This document shows positions 16,077 to 28,249 of a stretch of 64,000 bases of DNA, piece by piece. The stretch is taken from contig NZ_CP115446.1 of assembly GCF_027912455.1 (NCBI RefSeq), positions 2,565,501 through 2,629,500 on the forward strand, read 5' to 3'. The notes under the pieces were generated by a model that saw nothing but the letters and a program-made list of their open reading frames with translations, was not told the origin of the DNA and ran no database searches. Every line of letters begins with the position of its first letter. The stretch's first letter is position 1. The position numbers and the translations under genes were made by a program. Source of the stretch: Aurantiacibacter sp. MUD61. GTDB lineage: Bacteria > Pseudomonadota > Alphaproteobacteria > Sphingomonadales > Sphingomonadaceae.

Positions 16077-16496
16077 ATGGCCCACTTCCTGATCGTCGAA
16101 GCGCGTTTTTACAGCCACCTCAATGACATGCTGATCGAGGGCGCGAAAGGCGCTCTAGAAGCGGCAGGCCATTCCGCCGATGTCATCACGGTGCCTGGAG
16201 CGCTCGAGGTGCCCGGCGCGATAGCCATGGCTGCGGAGAGCGACCGCTATGACGGCTTCGTTGCCATTGGCGTAGTCATCCGCGGGGAAACCTACCATTT
16301 CGAAATCGTCGCCGGGGAAAGTGCCCGCGCGATCATGGCGCTGACGATGGACGGCATCGCGATCGGCAACGGTATCCTCACAACCGAGAACGAAGAGCAG
16401 GCTATCGTCCGCGCCGATCCTGCGCAGAAAAACAAGGGCGGCGAAGCAGCCGTGGCCGCTATGCGCTTGCTTGAGCTGCGCGATCAGTTCGGCTGA
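16077..16496 (+). CDS. ribH: 6,7-dimethyl-8-ribityllumazine synthase
   Basis: A 139-residue cytoplasmic enzyme that condenses DHBP (from RibB) with the ribitylaminopyrimidine to form lumazine, the penultimate step to riboflavin. Recognisable segments are [11 protein letters not shown] near residues 39-49, [20 protein letters not shown] near 62-81, and [13 protein letters not shown] near 98-110, which carry substrate and phosphate contacts. The length is slightly under the usual 150-160, shortened at the N-terminus. It is co-transcribed with ribB and followed by a perfect hairpin. Confidence 0.95.
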   Translation: MAHFLIVEARFYSHLNDMLIEGAKGALEAAGHSADVITVPGALEVPGAIAMAAESDRYDGFVAIGVVIRGETYHFEIVAGESARAIMALTMDGIAIGNGILTTENEEQAIVRADPAQKNKGGEAAVAAMRLLELRDQFG

Positions 16497-16506
16497 ACGA
16501 TCACAT

Positions 16507-16530
16507 AGCGTCACACCGAAGTGTGACGCT
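16507..16530 (+). terminator. Perfect 10-bp hairpin after ribH
   Basis: AGCGTCACAC and GTGTGACGCT are fully complementary around the tetraloop CGAA, 11 bases past the ribH stop. There is no T-run, so it is a processing/Rho-assisted or weak terminator candidate. It contains the same TCACA/TGTGA core as the sites before ribB. Confidence 0.55.
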
Positions 16531-16614
16531 GTAGGAACTAGGGACAAATTTGCCGTGACGGGAACGGCCCTGAAAGGGACAGCAAAGGTCCTGCAGGGGC
16601 CCTAAAGCCCCCGA

Positions 16615-18027
<1,413 letters not shown>

Positions 18028-18050
18028 TCAGCACTGGAAAGGGAAATTAT

Positions 18051-18605
18051 ATGCCAGCCAAGAAAACCACCAAACCGAAAGCGCAGCCGAACAAGGCTAC
18101 TGTCGCAGCAACCGAAAACGCCACCGAAATCGCGGGCGCACCGGCAACTGCAGAAACCGCGAAGACCTCTGAAGCCAAGACGCGCTTCAACGCCGCCATC
18201 GAAGAAGCGAAGGCTGGCGGCAAGGCACTGACCGACGAAGCAAAGGTCCGCGCTGGCGAATATCGCGAGCAGGCCCGCGCACGCGGTGAAGATTGGGCGA
18301 CCGATGCCAAGACCAAGGCCGGTGAACTGGCCGTAGAAGGCAAGCACAAGGTCAGCGAAGGCCTTTCCGGCCTGTCGCGCGTAATCGACGAAAATGCCGG
18401 TACGCTCGATGAAAAGCTTGGTGCCAAGTATGGTGACTACGCACGCAGCACCTCGCGCGCATTGCAAGAGAACGCACAAAAGCTCGATCAGAAGAGCCTT
18501 GACGAGCTCGCCGATGACACGCGCGAGTCGATCCGCAAGAGCCCTGTCGCAGCTGTCGGCCTTGCCGCAGTCGTCGGCTTCTTCTTCGCCCGCCTGTTCC
18601 GTTAA
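18051..18605 (+). CDS. ElaB/YqjD-like (DUF883) membrane-anchored helical protein
   Basis: A 184-residue protein. The N-terminal 55 residues are Ala/Thr/Lys-rich, a long charged helical region follows, and a C-terminal membrane segment (VAAVGLAAVVGFFFARLFR) ends the protein. This is the plan of E. coli YqjD/ElaB, inner-membrane ribosome-associated proteins induced in stationary phase. It starts at ATG 18051 with GAAAGGGA upstream. It opens a four-gene plus-strand cluster (18051-19985) that parallels the yqjC-D-E-K operon. Family assignment is by architecture; ribosome binding is unproven here. Confidence 0.75.
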   Translation: MPAKKTTKPKAQPNKATVAATENATEIAGAPATAETAKTSEAKTRFNAAIEEAKAGGKALTDEAKVRAGEYREQARARGEDWATDAKTKAGELAVEGKHKVSEGLSGLSRVIDENAGTLDEKLGAKYGDYARSTSRALQENAQKLDQKSLDELADDTRESIRKSPVAAVGLAAVVGFFFARLFR

Positions 18606-18632
18606 TTCACGGTGCAAGTAAGGGACGAGGAC

Positions 18633-19079
18633 ATGACAGTCCCGCCCCCGGCGCGCGACACCAAACTCGCGTCGGAAATCAGCGGGGACGAGACGCCGCC
18701 CGCATCCCCATCGCAAGATGCGGCTGCGGCGCGCGGCTCTCTTTTCGATGATGTAGAGGCGTTGATCGACGATGCCCGCACCTATGTGGATGCGGAGCTA
18801 TCATATCAGAAAACGCGTGCCAGTTTCGTCGGCGATCGGGTCAAGAAAACGATCGCTTTCGGCATTGTCGCCGCGTTTTTTGCTGTGCTCGCGACGATCG
18901 GCCTGACGGTAGGTCTTATCATCGCGCTCACTCCGCTTGTTACGGCTTGGGGAGCGACGGCGATCGTTGTGCTCGCATGGCTGCTCGTCGCGTATCTGCT
19001 GGCACGTAAAGCGGGCAACGCGTGGGGCGAAGCGTCATCGGCAATGAGCACGCCAAGCGAGGAGACCGCCAATGGCTGA
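18633..19079 (+). CDS. Phage-holin-3_6-like (YqjE/DUF1469) membrane protein
   Basis: A 148-residue protein with an acidic disordered N-terminus of about 35 residues, an amphipathic helix (DDVEALIDDARTYVDAELSY), then two closely spaced membrane segments around residues 75-100 and 105-128. That is the YqjE-type holin-superfamily III topology, found in chromosomal YqjD operons as well as phage. A Shine-Dalgarno (GGGACGAGG) precedes the ATG at 18633. It overlaps the next gene by 8 bases. It is a chromosomal, not phage, cluster. Confidence 0.75.
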   Translation: MTVPPPARDTKLASEISGDETPPASPSQDAAAARGSLFDDVEALIDDARTYVDAELSYQKTRASFVGDRVKKTIAFGIVAAFFAVLATIGLTVGLIIALTPLVTAWGATAIVVLAWLLVAYLLARKAGNAWGEASSAMSTPSEETANG

Positions 19080-19485
19080 CCTGAAGCGCCAGCTTGAGGA
19101 AGACCTTGCACTGCGCGATCTCGCGAAACACCTCGTCAAGCGGGACGTGGAGAACATCAAAGGCGACGTAGAGCAAAAAGGTCTCGCTTCTCGTTTCGCC
19201 GACCGCATGAAGGAAGGTGCAGAAGGCGCTCTCGATGAGAGCACGGACTTCGTGAAAAGCAACCCGGGGCGCGTCGGCAGCGTCGCGGGTCTCGGTATCA
19301 TCCTGTTGATTGCGTGGCTGTTCCGCGAACCTTTATCGGAATTTTTCGATGAGCTTCTGAAAAAGCTGCATCTCGATGAACTTGCGCCGGGCAGCTCGAA
19401 AACGCGGGGGGAAGAACTGGCAGAGGCATTGGACGACCATGCATCTGCTCTCGCAGACAAATTGAATATCGGAGAGAACCTATGA
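19072..19485 (+). CDS. Small membrane protein of the yqj-like cluster
   Basis: A 137-residue protein. The first 75 residues are charged and helical (DLKRQLEEDLALRDLAKHLV), one membrane segment lies near residues 79-95 (AGLGIILLIAWLF), and an acidic C-terminal half follows. The start overlaps the end of the upstream gene by 8 bases, and the stop overlaps the next start (ATGA), so expression is coupled. It resembles YqjC/YqjK-like small partners by place rather than by sequence. The specific function is unknown. Confidence 0.7.
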   Translation: MADLKRQLEEDLALRDLAKHLVKRDVENIKGDVEQKGLASRFADRMKEGAEGALDESTDFVKSNPGRVGSVAGLGIILLIAWLFREPLSEFFDELLKKLHLDELAPGSSKTRGEELAEALDDHASALADKLNIGENL

Positions 19486-19985
19486 GCGACACCAAAAGCG
19501 ACACCAAAAGAGAAGAAATCAAGGCTCGCATCGCCGCCGCTCACGCACGTGAGGAAGAGCGCAATGGTCAAAGCCTGACCGAGCGAGCGACTGAAACCGC
19601 GACAGACGCGGCAGACGCTTTCACCGGCTTTGTGAAGAAGCACCCGATCGCAGCTGCCGCTGGCGGAGTAGCACTGGGCATCCTCATCGCAGGCATGTTT
19701 AAGGGCCCTCGCCGCGCCGCAGCACGTGGCGGAGCCAAGGCCGTTGGCATCGCTGCCATGGGCGCGGAACTCGCCAGCGGATTCGCCAACCAGCTGATGG
19801 AAGACGCGCAATTGCTCGGCCGCGAAGGAAAGCGCCGCGCAGAAGACGCATTCGATAGCGCCGGTGACACCGCCCGTTCGGTCGGTCGCAGTGCTTCGCA
19901 CAAAGCGGGGGACGCGACCGACGCCGCGCGCATTGCTCGCCGCGAAACCGGCAAGGCCCTCGCCCGCGCGCTTGGCCGCCGCTGA
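19482..19985 (+). CDS. YqjD-like Ala-rich amphipathic membrane protein
   Basis: A 167-residue protein. Residues 1-50 are charged (KREEIKARIAAAHAREEERN), and a Gly/Ala membrane segment is near 54-72 (IAAAAGGVALGILIAGMF). A long Ala/Arg/Asp-rich helix ends in a basic tail (GKALARALGRR). It is the last gene of the four-gene cluster and overlaps its predecessor by four bases. The basic tail could bind nucleic acid or ribosomes, as proposed for YqjD. A 17-bp hairpin follows 26 bases after the stop. Confidence 0.7.
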   Translation: MSDTKSDTKREEIKARIAAAHAREEERNGQSLTERATETATDAADAFTGFVKKHPIAAAAGGVALGILIAGMFKGPRRAAARGGAKAVGIAAMGAELASGFANQLMEDAQLLGREGKRRAEDAFDSAGDTARSVGRSASHKAGDATDAARIARRETGKALARALGRR

Positions 19986-20011
19986 TCGACCAACAAATCC
20001 ACTAAACACCC

Positions 20012-20048
20012 TTGCGCGTCCTGTCGGCATTGCCGATAGGGCGCGCAA
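20012..20048 (+). terminator. 17-bp hairpin after the yqj-like cluster
   Basis: Arms 20012-20028 and 20032-20048 pair along all 17 positions (two G-T wobbles) with a three-base loop. It is very stable but is followed only by TTCATTTC, not a clean T-run. It lies between the cluster and the DUF4170 gene, so it separates two transcripts or stabilises the upstream message. Confidence 0.6.
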
Positions 20049-20075
20049 TTCATTTCAACAGCAGGAATATCGACG

Positions 20076-20309
20076 ATGTCGGAAAACCACGAAAATCAGC
20101 TCCTCCATATGGTCATGGGTGGCCGCGTCACCGATCCGCGCGGCGCCGAATTTCAGGATTTGAAAGACATCCACGTCGTCGGCTTCTTTCCCAGCTATGC
20201 CGAAGCCGAAGACGCCTGGCGCGGATGGGCACAGCGTACGGTCGACGATGCCGAGATGAAGTATGTCATCGTGCACCTGCACAAGCTGTTCGAGCCGGAT
20301 CTGACGTGA
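20076..20309 (+). CDS. DUF4170-type small protein
   Basis: A 77-residue soluble protein with the alphaproteobacterial DUF4170 pattern: MVMGGRVTDPRGAEFQDLKD, then HVVGFFPSYAEAEDAWRGWA, then YVIVHLHKLFEP. Its fold and role are not known to me. It is short and conserved in length, with an AGGA site 10 bases upstream of the ATG. It is followed by an intrinsic terminator shared with greA, so it is probably a single-gene unit. Confidence 0.8.
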   Translation: MSENHENQLLHMVMGGRVTDPRGAEFQDLKDIHVVGFFPSYAEAEDAWRGWAQRTVDDAEMKYVIVHLHKLFEPDLT

Positions 20310-20330
20310 GACTGACCTGCTCCGTCAAAT

Positions 20331-20364
20331 AAAAAAAAGCCCCGCTTCGGCGGGGCTTTTCGTG
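20331..20364. terminator. Bidirectional intrinsic terminator between DUF4170 gene and greA
   Basis: An 8-A tract, the stem GCCCCGC/GCGGGGC with loop TTCG, then TTTT. The symmetric A-run and T-run let it serve both the plus-strand gene at 20076 and greA on the minus strand. Confidence 0.9.
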
Positions 20365-20382
20365 TCTGCATTCGGAAGCGGA

Positions 20383-20850
20383 TCAAATGAACTCGATCTT
20401 CTCGATCAGGTAGAATTTGTCGCCGCTGGGCACGGTAACCTCGACTTCGTCGCCAAGGCTCTTGCCGATCAGTGCGCGCGCCAATGGGCTTTCGTAGGAA
20501 ATACGGCCCTGCTTGGCATCGCTCTCGGCCTGACCGACGATCTGGTACTTCAGCGGCTTGTCGTCTTCATCGAGAACCGTGACGGTCGCGCCGAACACGA
20601 CGCGGTCGCCCGAAAGCGTCTTCGGATCGATGATCTGCGCGCGGCTGGTCTTGTCTTCCAGATCTGCAATCTGTGCTTCGACCTGGCCCTGGCGTTCCTT
20701 GGCGGCATGATATTCGGCATTTTCCGAAAGGTCACCATGCGCACGCGCTTCCTCGATCGCGTCCACGATCTTGGGGCGCTCTGCCCGCAATGCCTTCAGA
20801 TCAGCGGTCAGCTTTTCATAGCCTTCGGCCAGCATCGGCACTTTCTGCAT
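20383..20850 (-). CDS. greA: Transcription elongation factor GreA
   Basis: A 155-residue protein, the standard GreA length. It has an N-terminal coiled coil that enters the RNA polymerase secondary channel, with the tip acidic motif [20 protein letters not shown] (Asp/Glu needed for transcript cleavage), and a C-terminal FKBP-like domain ending [13 protein letters not shown]. The start at 20850 is preferred, since AGGA lies upstream and the protein then begins [14 protein letters not shown]. It rescues backtracked polymerase. It shares its terminator with the convergent DUF4170 gene. Confidence 0.96.
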   Translation of the reverse strand: MQKVPMLAEGYEKLTADLKALRAERPKIVDAIEEARAHGDLSENAEYHAAKERQGQVEAQIADLEDKTSRAQIIDPKTLSGDRVVFGATVTVLDEDDKPLKYQIVGQAESDAKQGRISYESPLARALIGKSLGDEVEVTVPSGDKFYLIEKIEFI

Positions 20851-20946
20851 CTCAAAATCCTGTCTTGTCTGTGTCACCCGTCAAAACGAGCCTGCCCCGC
20901 CCGTTAGGCGGTGGAATGTGGCCGATTGTGATGGGAGAGTTCGTAT

Positions 20947-24275
<3,329 letters not shown>

Positions 24276-24276
<1 letters not shown>

Positions 24277-24848
24277 TATTCTTCGGTCTCGTCCTCAGTG
24301 GATTCTTCGTCTTCGTCGTCGGTTTGTTCGATGGCGCTCTGGCTGAAAGTGACCTGGCGGATGGTCGCGCCTTCAGGAGCACCCTCGCAGCCGGCACGCA
24401 GAGCTTCATCGAATGGCAGGGCTTCCGCGCTGCGGAGGCGGAGGATGCGGATGGCGCCCGCCTGGAAGAATTCCGCGTCCCACCGCTGTTCGGATGCAAG
24501 GAATTCTTCGGACGCCGCAGGCGCGCTGCTGCCTTCATTGAAAATCAGCTGGGCGCTACCCTCCCGCTCGCGCAGATCGGCAATCAGCGCGTCGACCTGC
24601 TCGTCAGTCAGCCCGCCAAGATCGTAGGAGAATACGGAGCGGACAGGGTTGTCCCCCCAAACCTCGCGCCCTTCTGAAAAGCCCTGCAGGCACTGCTCAA
24701 CGACGCTCGCCGCCTCCTGCTCGGCGACCGTTGCTTCCTCGGTGGAAGCGGTCGATGAGCTTGTGGGCTCGGGCGAAGGAGCGCTCTCGCTGCACGCGGT
24801 TAAGGCGAGCGCTGCGGTGAGGGTGAACACGTGAAAATTGGTTTTCAT
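24276..24848 (-). CDS. Lipoprotein of unknown function in the car operon
   Basis: A 190-residue protein with a lipoprotein signal ([14 protein letters not shown], Cys near residue 19). A Ser/Thr/Glu-rich linker to about residue 50 is followed by a soluble domain with two Cys ([19 protein letters not shown]) and a strongly acidic C-terminus ([12 protein letters not shown]). The family is not recognised. It sits between the unknown gene at 24849 and carB, overlapping the carB start by one base. Co-transcription with carAB therefore seems certain, but no metabolic link is evident. Confidence 0.75.
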
Positions 24849-25583
24849 TTAAAATCCAGGCAGACCAAGAATGTGCAGAATGAGCGTGAGCAGCGCCGAA
24901 GCAGCGGCGCCAATTGCATGATCGCCATATCGTTCCTTGAGTTCGTCCAAACTCGCGATCATTGTGACTTTAAAAATGTCGAGCTTAAACTCGCCTGCGC
25001 GAAGCAATTCACGCCCCGCGCTTATCTGACTCGCGAGCCTCTCCTTCAGCCCCGGATGTTCTGGAATCCCGTTGTCTTTTTCAAGCTTTTCAAGGAGCTC
25101 GCCTGTTGGCTCGTCTATTTCCTTGAATTGGTTATGCGAAAGAGAGACTAGTCGATCCGCAGCAGGGGCGAGGCTTTGCTCGGGGACATCAGGTTCTTCT
25201 GGAGCATTTTCGATCTCCTGATCGAGGTCGCCCCAAAATTCCGCACTTTGAAAGGCAAGATCCACCAGCCTTTCGCCACCGCTCAAAACATAAAGTAAAC
25301 CGTGCTCTGGATCGGTCTCCTTTAATTTGTTCAGACGATAGGAAACGCTCCATCCAGTCGATGGAGTGATATAATCTCCAGCGTATTTGTCGCTCGTGAT
25401 TTGAATAAAGCCGTAGCGCTCAAGATGTTTCGCGAGAAAATTCAGCCGACTTTCATCCAAATGGGCGGGATAAGTGTCTTCGACTACGGCCTTAAGGTCG
25501 TCTAAAGTCTCAAGTGCAGAGTTATCAGCTTGCCGCATAAGGCTTACCGCTGAGCCGATCAGGTAATCACTTGGATTAGCCAT
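24849..25583 (-). CDS. Unknown protein inserted between carA and carB
   Basis: A 244-residue protein starting MANPSDYLIGSAVSLMRQAD. Residues 20-105 look like a mixed helix/strand domain, possibly winged-helix (LNFLAKHLERYGFIQITSD). The centre is acidic, and the last 25 residues form a hydrophobic helix (GAAASALLTLILHILGLPGF) that could insert in a membrane. Base composition is clearly more AT-rich than in carA and carB, consistent with recent acquisition. Its ATG overlaps the carA stop (TGATG), so it is translated as part of the car operon. I recognise no family. Confidence 0.75.
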   Translation of the reverse strand: MANPSDYLIGSAVSLMRQADNSALETLDDLKAVVEDTYPAHLDESRLNFLAKHLERYGFIQITSDKYAGDYITPSTGWSVSYRLNKLKETDPEHGLLYVLSGGERLVDLAFQSAEFWGDLDQEIENAPEEPDVPEQSLAPAADRLVSLSHNQFKEIDEPTGELLEKLEKDNGIPEHPGLKERLASQISAGRELLRAGEFKLDIFKVTMIASLDELKERYGDHAIGAAASALLTLILHILGLPGF

Positions 25584-26761
25584 CACCCCAACATCCCCAC
25601 GAACTTCTCGAACAGGTAGAAGCTGTCCTGCGGGCCGGGCGATGCTTCCGGGTGATACTGCACGCCGAACGCTTTCTTGCCGCTAATCGAAATCCCGCAG
25701 TTCGAGCCATCGAACAGCGACACATGCGTCTGCTCGACGCCCTCTGGCAATGTATCCGCATCCACCGCAAAGCCGTGGTTCATGCTGGTAATCTCGACAA
25801 GGCCGGTGCTCTCACCCCAGCCCTCGCCCACGCGCTGGACCGGGTGGTTCGCGCCGCGGTGGCCCTGGTGCATCTTGGCGGTCTTCGCGCCAGCCGCCAG
25901 CGCGAGCATCTGGTGGCCGAGGCAGATGCCGAACAGCGGCACGTCCTTGTCCAGCAGCGCCTTGATCACCGGCACCGCATATTCCCCCGTCGCCGCCGGA
26001 TCGCCGGGGCCGTTGGAGAGGAACACGCCATCGGGATCGAGCGCCATGATGTCTTCGAGCGAGGTCTTCGCCGGGACAACCGTCACCCGCGCGCCTGCCT
26101 TCACAAGGTTGCGGAAGATATTGTCTTTCGAGCCATAGTCGATCGCGACCACGTGCGGCTTTTCCTTACGCGGGGCGCGGCCATAGCCCTTGCCCAGCGT
26201 CCAGTATCCGCCTTCCCAATTCTCCTGCTTCTCGCGGCTAACGCGCACGGCAAGGTCCATGCCTTCCAGGCCCGGCCATTCCTGCCCGCGCTGGAGCAGC
26301 GCATCGAGATCGAAATTGCCATTAGGATCGTGCGCGATCACCGCATTAGGCGCGCCTGCACTGCGAATGCGGCGGGTGAGCGCGCGGGTATCTACGCCTG
26401 CGAGGCCAATCTTGCCCAGCTTCGCCATCCATTCGACGAATTCGGCTTCGGAGCGGAAATTGCTCTGCACCGTCACATCCTCGCGCACGATGCAGCCGAC
26501 CGCGCTTTCGACGACGCTTTCGATATCCTCATCATTCGTGCCGACATTGCCGATATGCGGGAAAGTGAAGGTCACGATCTGCGCCGCGTAGGAAGGATCG
26601 GTCATCACTTCCTGATAGCCCGTCATGGCGGTGTTGAAGCAGACTTCACCCACAGCAGAGCCGGTCGCGCCGAAGCCCCTGCCCCAGACAATCGTGCCGT
26701 CGGCAAGAACCAGAACACCCGTTGCTCCCTTGGGCGCAGGCGAAGAGGCGAGAAAGGCCAT
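25583..26761 (-). CDS. carA: Carbamoyl-phosphate synthase small subunit (glutaminase)
   Basis: A 392-residue enzyme. The N-terminal CPSase domain (GATGVLVLADGTIVWGRGFG) is followed by a class I glutamine amidotransferase domain with the nucleophile Cys in FGICLGHQMLALAAG near residue 275, and a His/Glu pair in VQYHPEASPGP near the C-terminus. It hydrolyses glutamine and channels ammonia to CarB. It is the first gene of the minus-strand car unit and divergent from yqeY with 155 bases between. Its stop overlaps the start of the unknown gene downstream. Confidence 0.97.
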   Translation of the reverse strand: MAFLASSPAPKGATGVLVLADGTIVWGRGFGATGSAVGEVCFNTAMTGYQEVMTDPSYAAQIVTFTFPHIGNVGTNDEDIESVVESAVGCIVREDVTVQSNFRSEAEFVEWMAKLGKIGLAGVDTRALTRRIRSAGAPNAVIAHDPNGNFDLDALLQRGQEWPGLEGMDLAVRVSREKQENWEGGYWTLGKGYGRAPRKEKPHVVAIDYGSKDNIFRNLVKAGARVTVVPAKTSLEDIMALDPDGVFLSNGPGDPAATGEYAVPVIKALLDKDVPLFGICLGHQMLALAAGAKTAKMHQGHRGANHPVQRVGEGWGESTGLVEITSMNHGFAVDADTLPEGVEQTHVSLFDGSNCGISISGKKAFGVQYHPEASPGPQDSFYLFEKFVGMLG

Positions 26762-26916
26762 GGTGGCTCCCGTGAATCAGTTGGACCGGCAATGTGTGCT
26801 AAGTCCCAGCGGCTAAGCGCCCGTGCCCCTCCCGTCAAGCGGAACACTTGGCTTATTTGGCAGGCAGCCTACATGGAGCGCGAAACATCCACAGATTCGC
26901 ATTGGGAAACGAAACG

Positions 26917-27366
26917 ATGCTGCGCGACACGATCAAGACCGAAACCGTCACTGCCATGAAGGCAAAGGACAAGGAACGTACCGCCGCGCTGCGCCTCATC
27001 TCGGCCAAGATCAAGGATCGCGATATCGAAATGCGCGGCAAGGATGTGCCGGATGACGATGCGATGGTGATCGACGTGCTGCAGAAAATGGCCAAGCAGC
27101 GCCGCGAAAGCATCCAGATGTACGAAGACGGCGGCCGCACCGAACTCGCCGCGCAGGAAAAGCAGGAACTCGCGGTGATCGAGGAATTCCTGCCACAGCA
27201 GATGAGCGAGGCGGAAACCAAGGCCAAGATCGAAGAGATCAAGGCCGAACTCGGCGCCGAGGGCATGAAGGACATGGGCCGCGTGATGGGCGAGCTGAAA
27301 AAGCGCCACGGGACCGAGCTCGACATGGGCCGTGCGAGCGGCTGGGTGAAGGAATCGCTGAGCTAA
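26917..27366 (+). CDS. GatB/YqeY domain protein
   Basis: A 149-residue protein of the GatB/YqeY family. It starts MLRDTIKTETVTAMKAKDKE, continues TAALRLISAKIKDRDI, and has the typical EEFLPQQMSEAE segment and C-terminal GRASGWVKESL. The domain is the tail of GatB, which recognises tRNA for amidation; the stand-alone form's role is not settled. The ATG at 26917 is the family start; the longer frame from 26848 is not conserved. It lies divergent from carA and upstream of dnaG-rpoD, an order known in other alphaproteobacteria. Confidence 0.92.
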   Translation: MLRDTIKTETVTAMKAKDKERTAALRLISAKIKDRDIEMRGKDVPDDDAMVIDVLQKMAKQRRESIQMYEDGGRTELAAQEKQELAVIEEFLPQQMSEAETKAKIEEIKAELGAEGMKDMGRVMGELKKRHGTELDMGRASGWVKESLS

Positions 27367-27378
27367 GTCCTACCTTCA

Positions 27379-27405
27379 GGTTAACCATCAAAATGTCGGT
27401 TAACC
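27379..27405. promoter_or_regulatory. Tandem GGTTAACC palindromes
   Basis: The 8-bp palindrome GGTTAACC is present at 27379-27386 and 27398-27405, 19 bases centre to centre (about two helical turns). It lies in the gap between yqeY and the lipoprotein gene at 27484. Such spacing suits two dimers on one DNA face. A 5-bp hairpin (GCGCC/GGCGC, 27448-27462) precedes the next ribosome site. Confidence 0.45.
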
Positions 27406-27483
27406 GGAACCGGCGATCATAGCCGCGGGTTTTCGTGATCAATACCAGCGCCCGAAAGGCGCGATGATTATGAGGAATTGCAC

Positions 27484-28218
27484 ATGAAACGCCGTTTTGC
27501 CCTGCCCGCTGCCGTCTCTGCCCTGACGCTCGCCCTCGCGGCCTGCGGTGATGAGCCGGCAGTCGATGAGACGACAGAACTCGCCGCAGAAGACGAGGAC
27601 GTGGAAGTCGCCGCCCAGTCGCGCGATGTGACGGACTTTGCCGATCTGGAGCTTGGCGCGAAGATCGTCGGTCCGCAGGGGCCGGAAGTGAAATCGCGCA
27701 TGGTGAATGCAGAGGCCGCCTTTGCAGATATCACCTCCTACGTCGCCTGCCCGCTCGGCATGGACCCCTGCGATCCGGCCACCGCGCCCGAAGGCACGAT
27801 CTTCACATACGTCCACATCGTCTATCCGGGCGAGGACAACGACCCCAGCACAGGCAGCGGCGATGGCAATGACAGCTCCGATGTCGAGACCATGGAAAGC
27901 TTCCGCATGACCATGCCGAGCCACGGCTTCACCGGCGTTGCAGGCTATTCGATTGCCGAGTCCGAGGCTGCAGTCGGCGAAATCGGAACGATCGTCATTT
28001 CGTGCCATGAAGATGGCATCGCCTGGACCGTTGAGGAAGGCGATGGCGGCGACCAGTGGGAACAGGCCGAACCCATTACCTTCTTCTGGCAGAGCACCCT
28101 GCCCCCGGCAGGCCCCTCCGAGGCTTACGAAGTCTTCGCCAATTACACCGCCGCACAGGGCCCCGGCCCCTATCCGGCAGCCGATGAAACCGTGACAAAC
28201 GCCTGCGCCGTGGGTTGA
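27484..28218 (+). CDS. Lipoprotein of unknown function upstream of dnaG
   Basis: A 244-residue protein with a lipoprotein signal (LTLALAACGDEP). A Thr/Glu/Asp-rich linker is followed by a soluble domain with several Cys (CPLGMDPCDPA, ISCHEDGI, TNACAVG) that may be disulfide-bonded. The ATG at 27484 has GAGGAAT upstream. The family is not recognised. Two tandem GGTTAACC palindromes lie about 80 bases upstream. It is followed by dnaG after 31 bases, so it may share a transcript with dnaG-rpoD. Confidence 0.75.
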   Translation: MKRRFALPAAVSALTLALAACGDEPAVDETTELAAEDEDVEVAAQSRDVTDFADLELGAKIVGPQGPEVKSRMVNAEAAFADITSYVACPLGMDPCDPATAPEGTIFTYVHIVYPGEDNDPSTGSGDGNDSSDVETMESFRMTMPSHGFTGVAGYSIAESEAAVGEIGTIVISCHEDGIAWTVEEGDGGDQWEQAEPITFFWQSTLPPAGPSEAYEVFANYTAAQGPGPYPAADETVTNACAVG

Positions 28219-28249
28219 AGGAATCGCGCCATGCGCCCAAGGATGGGCC

